From: Chloroflexota bacterium
Lineage (GTDB): Bacteria > Chloroflexota > Dehalococcoidia > SM23-28-2 > RBG-16-64-32
Assembly (NCBI GenBank): GCA_022561095.1
Contig: JADFRV010000015.1
Span: 1-21,550 of the forward strand
Reading direction: 5' to 3'
DNA length: 21,550 nt
Shown here one piece after another: positions 17,619-21,550 of the stretch (positions are counted from its first letter, which is position 1; each line of letters opens with the position of its first letter). A program made the translations under genes and the position numbers. Below the pieces are notes generated by a model. The model had not been told where the DNA came from. It did not search any database and saw nothing but the letters and a program-made list of their open reading frames with translations.

Positions 17619-18236
17619 GTGATAAACCTTGACCGCCTGTCCGATCTGGATTTCGCCGATAAGCGGGTCACCGTCGTGGGCCTGGGCGTTGAGGGGGTGG
17701 ACGCCGTCCGCTACCTCGCCTCGCGCGGCGCCGACGTGACCGTTAGCGACGCCAAGCCTCGCGAGCGGCTGGCGGAGCGCGTGGAGGAGGTGGCCGACCT
17801 GCCGATCCGCCTCTCTCTGGGCGGTAACGATCCGCAGGCGGTGAGAAACGCGGACGCCGTGTTCGTCTCGCAGGGCGTGCCGCTGGACCTGCCCGCTCTG
17901 GATGACGTCCTCCGCGGCGGCATCCCGGTCTGGTCGATGTTCACCCTGTTCATGGAGCTCTGTCCCGGCCCCGTCGTCGGCGTCACCGGCTCCAGCGGCA
18001 AGACCACCACCACCGCCCTTCTGGGCGAGATGTTCCGCGCCGACGAGAAGCCCGTATTTGTCGGGGGCAACATCGGCGTCGGCATCCTGGACCACCTGGC
18101 GGAGGTCCGCGCCTACACCTGGGTGGTGCTGGAGGTCAGCCACACCCAGCTTCAGATGACTTCGCGCAGCCCGCACGTTGCCTGCCTGCTCAACGTCACG
18201 CCCAACCACCTGGACCGCTTCTCCTGGGATCAGTAC
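17619..18236 (+). CDS. murD: UDP-MurNAc-alanine-D-glutamate ligase MurD, 5' part only
   Basis: MurD adds D-Glu to UDP-MurNAc-L-Ala. The first 206 codons are clear: VTVVGLGVEGVDAVRYL Rossmann-like domain, the P-loop GVTGSSGKTTTT, FVGGNIGVGILD, LEVSHTQLQ and LNVTPNHLDRFSWDQY. GTG at 17619 has GGAGG six bases upstream and follows mraY by one base. Instead of continuing (YVDLKRR-type text), the frame at 18231-18236 (CAGTAC, DQ-Y) passes into unrelated outer-membrane-protein sequence. The central ATPase domain is incomplete and the C-terminal domain is lost, so this copy cannot be active. Confidence 0.92.
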
Positions 18237-20000
18237 GGAGTGCTGGGCGGGGAGAGCTTCTTGGCCAAGGTGATCGGCAGCTACACCTGGCACAAGACGC
18301 TGCTCGAGGACCGCGAGGGACGCAAGCACGTGCTCAGCCTGCGCGGCGACCTGGGGGGCATCTTCGGTAACTCGCCGGTGTACGAACGGTTCTACGCCGG
18401 CGGCATCGGCTCCATAAGGGGCTTCGACTTCCGCGGCGTTTCTCCGCGCCAGGGACTGCGCGACGACCCGGTCGGCGGCGACTTCATGGCCCTGTTCAAG
18501 GCGGTCGGTGAGCTCGAGCGGCTGGACTGCAACTGGTTGCAGGTCGTGGAGAACACCATCGACCAAGCGCATATCTTCATCCTGCACCAGGACACGGGCC
18601 AGCGTGATGGGGTGCCGGTGGCGAACACGACTCGGGGGTGCATCGACGAACTGGTGACGCTGGAGTACTGGGAAGCGCCCTTTGGGATCAAGCGGCGGCA
18701 GGTGCGCACCAATGGGCAGATCAGGTGGAGGGGCGACACCATCTACCTCAGCGAGGTTCCCGATGCGTGGCGGGTAATGCAGAAAGAACTCGATGAGCGT
18801 GCACGACTTCTCGGTCTGCGGTTGGAGGATGGGGTGTTGCCTGATCTCGACGAACGGGACCCGCAACGTCCGGCACTCGCCGAAATGGGGGAGGCGCTGT
18901 CAGAGCTTCGTTTCGCGACGGTGAATACCCGGGGGGACACAAGCGCGTGCACAGACCACCATCAAAACGTTGAGCGGATCGAGCGCATGTTCATTCTCGA
19001 GAGTAGCAGCGGCGGGACCGTCAAGAGTCCGTGCCCACGCTGCGGCGCACGATCGGAATCGGCAAGCGCTCTCCTATCGCACTTCGAAATCGAGCATCCC
19101 TTTCGACGAGACGAGAGAATTTTGATGGGCCCCGGGGAGCAAATGATCGAGGTCGATCGCGCTATTGTTCGATTCAGGGCCGACCTCCGCGAAGCCAAAT
19201 GCGTCGCCGGAGCCCGCGCAAACGTCAATCAGTCGGATGGAGCGGTGGAAGAGCCTCCCGAAAATGTGTTTCGCCGTGACGGGGACAAGTGGGTATTCAC
19301 ATTCGGGTGCAAGTCGGCACAGGTGAAGCACTGCAAGGGGTTCACTTATATCAAGGAGTTGATCGAGCGTACCGAGCATGTTTGCAATACGGCTCGCCGC
19401 CGGGTGCTGGAGGGAGAACGGGTACCGAACCAAGACAAGCTGTTCAGCATCTTTGAGCCGCACACGCAACTCTACAAACGGGGCAAAGCGGGCGAGCCGA
19501 ACCAATTCGGGCGTTTGGTCATGATCTACGAGGACGCCGCAGGATTCATCGTGCATCACCACGTCATGCCGCGTGACGCGCAAGATGAGGATGTGGTCGT
19601 CGGGCAAACTCGGCAGTTACAAGATCGTCTGAACGGTCGGATCGAAGCAGCCTCATTCGATCGAGGTTTTCATTCGCCGGAGAACCAGGAGCAACTTGCG
19701 GAAATCATCAAGCATCCGTGTCTTCCCAAACCGGGCACCAAACAGTCGGTTGAACAAGAAACCACAGCGACGATTCAGTTTCATCAATCACGTCGTCGCC
19801 ATTCGGGTATCGAATCGGCCATTGGCGCAATGCAATCGGGAAACGGATTGGACCGTTGTCGCGATCGGGCGGAACTCGGTTTCGAGCGTTACGTTGCGCT
19901 GGGGATCCTGGGCCGCAATCTTCACACGTTGGGCAAGATGCTGATTGCTCAGGAAGACGAATTCGCAAACGCCGCGTATAGCAAACGGGCTGCAGCTTGA
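17619..20000 (+). CDS. Composite 793-codon reading frame made of unrelated gene pieces
   Basis: One uninterrupted frame joins murD (to 18236), BamA/D15-like (18231-18488), Rieske-oxygenase-like (about 18489-18692), IS481 integrase C-terminus-like (18693-18758), unassigned (18759-19265), KG winged-helix-like (19266-19364) and ISNCY-type transposase (19365-20000) sequence. Every recognised piece is read in its own coding phase and strand. Base composition falls after about 18,760. I know of no natural protein with this order; an assembly or amplification chimera is the likely cause. An automatic annotation would call it a single MurD or transposase gene; neither label is right for the whole. 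Confidence 0.75.
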   Translation: MINLDRLSDLDFADKRVTVVGLGVEGVDAVRYLASRGADVTVSDAKPRERLAERVEEVADLPIRLSLGGNDPQAVRNADAVFVSQGVPLDLPALDDVLRGGIPVWSMFTLFMELCPGPVVGVTGSSGKTTTTALLGEMFRADEKPVFVGGNIGVGILDHLAEVRAYTWVVLEVSHTQLQMTSRSPHVACLLNVTPNHLDRFSWDQYGVLGGESFLAKVIGSYTWHKTLLEDREGRKHVLSLRGDLGGIFGNSPVYERFYAGGIGSIRGFDFRGVSPRQGLRDDPVGGDFMALFKAVGELERLDCNWLQVVENTIDQAHIFILHQDTGQRDGVPVANTTRGCIDELVTLEYWEAPFGIKRRQVRTNGQIRWRGDTIYLSEVPDAWRVMQKELDERARLLGLRLEDGVLPDLDERDPQRPALAEMGEALSELRFATVNTRGDTSACTDHHQNVERIERMFILESSSGGTVKSPCPRCGARSESASALLSHFEIEHPFRRDERILMGPGEQMIEVDRAIVRFRADLREAKCVAGARANVNQSDGAVEEPPENVFRRDGDKWVFTFGCKSAQVKHCKGFTYIKELIERTEHVCNTARRRVLEGERVPNQDKLFSIFEPHTQLYKRGKAGEPNQFGRLVMIYEDAAGFIVHHHVMPRDAQDEDVVVGQTRQLQDRLNGRIEAASFDRGFHSPENQEQLAEIIKHPCLPKPGTKQSVEQETTATIQFHQSRRRHSGIESAIGAMQSGNGLDRCRDRAELGFERYVALGILGRNLHTLGKMLIAQEDEFANAAYSKRAAA
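18231..18488 (+). pseudogene. BamA/D15 outer-membrane barrel fragment
   Basis: About 86 codons read YGVLGGESFLAKV, DREGRKHVLSLRGDLG, then SPVYERFYAGGIGSIRGFDFRG and DDPVGGDF. This is the C-terminal barrel region of BamA/Omp85 proteins (the ERFY-GG--S-RG signature), most like planctomycete versions. A Chloroflexota-like genome without a classical outer membrane would not be expected to carry it, which supports a foreign origin. Both ends are lost. Confidence 0.75.
18489..18692 (+). pseudogene. Rieske-type aromatic-ring oxygenase fragment
   Basis: CNWLQVVENTIDQAHIFILH with DELVTLEYWEAPFGI resembles the start of the catalytic domain of phthalate-dioxygenase-type Rieske oxygenases, where the ENT-D--H--FLH text carries the mononuclear-iron ligands. 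The Rieske [2Fe-2S] domain and the rest are absent. The left edge lies somewhere in 18486-18524. Confidence 0.6.
18693..18758 (+). pseudogene. IS481-type integrase C-terminal fragment
   Basis: Twenty-two codons give RRQVRTNGQIRWRG and DTIYLSEV, the typical RxVR-NG-I-W-G---LSE text near the end of IS481-family integrases. It is too short to be functional, and the assignment rests on this motif alone. Confidence 0.45.
18759..19265 (+). other. Unassigned part of the composite frame, with C2H2-like motif
   Basis: I do not recognise this stretch. The first part (AWRVMQKELDERARLLGL) faintly recalls phage terminase small-subunit-like text. At 19032-19097 there is CPRCGARSESASALLSHFEIEH, spaced C-x2-C-x12-H-x4-H like a C2H2 zinc finger; the residue string is listed once here only as a motif. 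It may itself contain one or more joins. GC is lower and codon use differs from the dcw genes. Confidence 0.35.
19266..19364 (+). pseudogene. 'KG' winged-helix-like module fragment
   Basis: VFRRDGDKWVFTFG then QVKHCKGFTYIKELI resembles the FRREGD-W---F-G-----KDAKGL-YLA-LL module found next to kinase, sigma-factor or LuxR-type regulators in planctomycetes and actinobacteria. Only about 33 codons are present before transposase sequence begins. Confidence 0.45.
19365..20000 (+). mobile_element. ISNCY-type transposase, C-terminal half
   Basis: From ERTEHVCNTARRRVLEGE through FEPHTQLYKRGKAGEPNQFG, SFDRGFHSPENQ, KHPCLPKPGTKQS, RRRHSGIESAIGAMQSGNGLDRC and GFERYVALGILGRNLHTLGK, this is the DDE-fold C-terminal half of an ISNCY-like transposase of the kind frequent in planctomycetes. 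DRGFHSP and the E of ESAIGAMQ would supply the last acidic residues; the N-terminal half with the first Asp is missing. The stop TGA is at 19998-20000. No terminal inverted repeat could be identified with confidence. The residue strings are separate short motifs. Confidence 0.75.
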
Positions 20001-20211
20001 CGTCAGCCTGATCGATTTGCTAATCCCCAACTAACCGTGGCTTGAGATACGCGCGCGTTCGCGCAGTTCAAACACAAAATGGTTCCATCGACCTAACCGG
20101 CGGAGCCGAGAGGTTTCCTGGACGCTTCAAATTGGCTATCTTCAAATGGCCCCAACCGTTGGCGAACCTCGAAAAAACGCGCACAGACCATTTCCGGACA
20201 GACACTAGCTA
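20001..20211. other. Intergenic region between transposase fragment and subtilase
   Basis: No gene is seen in these 211 bases. The only structure noted is GCGCG-CGTT-CGCGC at 20051-20064, a five-pair stem not followed by a T tract. It may include the right end of the insertion sequence and the subtilase promoter, but neither can be placed. Confidence 0.4.
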
Positions 20212-21435
20212 ATGAACCGCCAATTCTGTATCTCGCTGTGTATTGTTTTGACATTGAGCCTTTTGCCCGGTCTCCCTACAGCAACGGCGCTCAATTTGAG
20301 TGTGCCGGCAGTCAACGGCGATCTTTCACGTGGCTTACTGGGGGACGGTACGGGGGTGATTGTCGGCGTGATTGACAGCGGCGTAGACGACACTCATCCT
20401 GCATTGACCGGTTTCGACTCCCTAGGTCAGCCGCGTATGGTGGCCGAGGCGAACTTCGTGCCGACCGAGCCCGCAAACACTGGCGACGACGTCCAGGGGC
20501 ACGGGACCTGGGTCACCAGCGTCGTCTTGGGCGACGACCCGATCTACACCGGTATGGCGACCGACGCCCGTTTTATAAACGCCCGCGTTTTGGATAGCAA
20601 TAATGTCTTCAACACCGATACGTGGGTTAGAAATGGCATTGGTTTCGCCATTGAAAACGGGGCTGATGTTTTGAATCTTTCTCTCAGTTACTTCAGAAGG
20701 AATAGCAGCGGCAACTCGGCCCTAGATCGCATCATTGACTGGGCGGCGTTCGACCGCGGCATTTCGTCCGCGGTTTGCGTCGGTAATATCAACAACAGTG
20801 GTTCCACCGTCCGCGGGCCCGGAAGCGCCTTTAACGGCGTGACGGTCGGTGCAACGGATTTCGATTTCAATCAAGTGGCCTCTTTTAGCGCCAATGCCTT
20901 TACGCAAGATGGCCGCATGAAGCCGGACATTGTGGCCCCTGGAACCGCCATCACGATGGCGAATGACGATTGGGAGACTCAGGGTGACTTCACAAGCGCA
21001 AGCGGTTGCAGCTTTGCGACGCCCCACGTCGCTGGCTTGATGGCCCAGCAAATCGAAGCGGGTCGTGATCACAACCTGAGCACCAATCCGTTGGTGATCA
21101 AGACCACTATGATGAACGCCGCAGCGAAAGAGGTGCTCAACAAGAATGGAGGGCCCTGGTTTGCAGCTGCCACAAATCAGCCTCTCGACACCCACTCCGG
21201 TGCGGGCCAAATAGATGGATTTGCCCTCGCTGAGCAGTACCTCGCTGGGGAACATCAGCCAGGCGTTGTCCTCCGACGCGCGGTAATCGCCGTTGCGGCA
21301 GATCCAGTCGATGCGCGACAGGTCCGCTGCGTTTTGAAGCGTCGGGAGGTCCTGGTCGGAATGGGCGTGGCAGACCGGACGCACGGACGTTTCAGCCCGT
21401 GCGGTGCCTGCCATCATGGCCGCGATGAACAGTAA
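20212..21435 (+). CDS. Secreted subtilisin-family (S8) serine protease, C-terminus replaced
   Basis: The first 27 residues are a signal peptide (MNRQFCISLCIVLTLSLL, then ATA). The catalytic triad is complete: D55 in VGVIDSGVDDTHP, H97 in GHGTWVTS and S267 in SGCSFATPHVAGL, where the usual Thr of GTS is Cys. N192 can serve the oxyanion hole. The style is that of planctomycete secreted peptidases, which often continue into a dockerin or sorting domain. Native sequence ends near residue 343 (about 21,240); the last 60 codons are antisense to another gene and are not real protein. No Shine-Dalgarno sequence is visible before the ATG. Codon use is less GC-rich than in the dcw genes. Confidence 0.8.
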   Translation: MNRQFCISLCIVLTLSLLPGLPTATALNLSVPAVNGDLSRGLLGDGTGVIVGVIDSGVDDTHPALTGFDSLGQPRMVAEANFVPTEPANTGDDVQGHGTWVTSVVLGDDPIYTGMATDARFINARVLDSNNVFNTDTWVRNGIGFAIENGADVLNLSLSYFRRNSSGNSALDRIIDWAAFDRGISSAVCVGNINNSGSTVRGPGSAFNGVTVGATDFDFNQVASFSANAFTQDGRMKPDIVAPGTAITMANDDWETQGDFTSASGCSFATPHVAGLMAQQIEAGRDHNLSTNPLVIKTTMMNAAAKEVLNKNGGPWFAAATNQPLDTHSGAGQIDGFALAEQYLAGEHQPGVVLRRAVIAVAADPVDARQVRCVLKRREVLVGMGVADRTHGRFSPCGACHHGRDEQ

Positions 21436-21471
21436 CAAGACTGCCGCGATTCTGCAGGTCCCACTCCGCAT
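21246..21471 (-). CDS. 7TMR-DISM-type sensor protein, N-terminal fragment
   Basis: Reading leftward from an ATG at 21471, there is a signal peptide (CRIAAVLLLFIAAMMAGTARA) and then ADLSRIDWICRNGDYRAS with EDNAWLMFP. This resembles the start of the periplasmic DISM domain that precedes a GGDEF diguanylate cyclase in proteobacterial, especially sphingomonad-like, sensors. After about 75 codons the sequence becomes the antisense of the subtilase, so the sensor and any GGDEF domain are missing. The signal peptide string is given in full only to 20 residues of its core; no ribosome binding site is evident. Confidence 0.5.
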
Positions 21472-21550
21472 GACCGGTTAAATGCCATACCGCCGACTTA
21501 AACCGGGTTAATAACGCCGGGAATAATTATCGCGCCGGCAATGCTCCCTA
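21472..21550. promoter_or_regulatory. Upstream region of the sensor fragment with CCGGTT/AACCGG inverted repeat
   Basis: CCGGTT (21474-21479) and AACCGG (21501-21506) form an inverted repeat 21 bases apart, and the wider ACCGG(G)TTAA occurs twice in the same direction. An AT-rich GATAATTATT lies further upstream on the minus strand. This could be the promoter region of the minus-strand gene; nothing more can be supported. Confidence 0.2.

Noticed and set aside
17565..18866. A 433-codon minus-strand open frame antisense to murD and the BamA piece
   Set aside because: It is a shadow of GC-rich sense coding; it crosses a junction between unrelated pieces and has no recognisable motifs.
19032..19097. 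A real C2H2 zinc-finger gene
   Set aside because: Spacing fits, but it is a single motif within an unassigned stretch of a chimeric frame with no start or family context.
20722..21471. A 249-codon minus-strand frame as one full protein
   Set aside because: Only its first 75 codons look like a real protein; the rest is antisense to the well-supported subtilase.

Overview
The central and largest part of the window (about 440 to 18,236) is one GC-rich, densely packed bacterial chromosome segment. It holds housekeeping genes in two head-to-head blocks. The gene content and protein styles (fused SecDF, TTG and GTG starts, a DUF6504-like protein, a dcw cluster headed by mraZ, a SelB C-terminus) suggest a Chloroflexota-like, possibly Dehalococcoidia-like bacterium. 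That placement is inference from style; there is no rRNA or marker tree here.

Layout of the central segment. On the + strand, 440-1625 is the 3' part of selB, whose stop overlaps the stop of a convergent minus-strand operon. Reading leftward, that operon is priA, def, a CCA-adding/poly(A) polymerase-family gene, yajC, secDF and a DUF6504-like gene, with gaps from 1 to 86 bases. A second minus-strand unit, mogA/moaB-like, trmD and rplS, ends at a clear rho-independent terminator (9537-9566). Divergent from it, 11,697-18,236 is a dcw cluster: mraZ, rsmH, an ftsL-like gene, ftsI-type PBP, murF, mraY and the first part of murD. murE is absent from its usual place between ftsI and murF. The 200-base divergent region carries a sigma70-type promoter followed by three TGGGG repeats exactly 10 bases apart, which match the known MraZ operator pattern.

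Both flanks look chimeric. Left of about 440, the minus strand carries a fragment resembling phage-type PAPS-reductase-like proteins, abutting the middle of selB with a strand switch. Right of 18,231, murD runs in frame into pieces that resemble a BamA/D15 barrel, a Rieske oxygenase, the C-terminus of an IS481-type integrase, unidentified sequence with a C2H2-like motif, a 'KG' winged-helix-like module and finally the C-terminal half of a planctomycete-style ISNCY transposase. All of these share one 793-codon open frame. Then follow a secreted subtilase lacking its natural C-terminus and, after another strand switch, the 5' end of a 7TMR-DISM-type sensor gene. Base composition and codon use shift visibly to lower GC after about 18,760. 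Assembly or amplification chimerism is the most economical explanation, though the in-frame, same-strand pattern deserves checking.

Functionally, the central block couples protein export and maturation (SecDF, YajC, deformylase), tRNA maturation (CCA addition, m1G37), the ribosome (L19), replication restart (PriA), cofactor synthesis (MogA/MoaB) and cell-wall/division precursors (dcw). No tRNA, rRNA, CRISPR array or complete mobile element was recognised.
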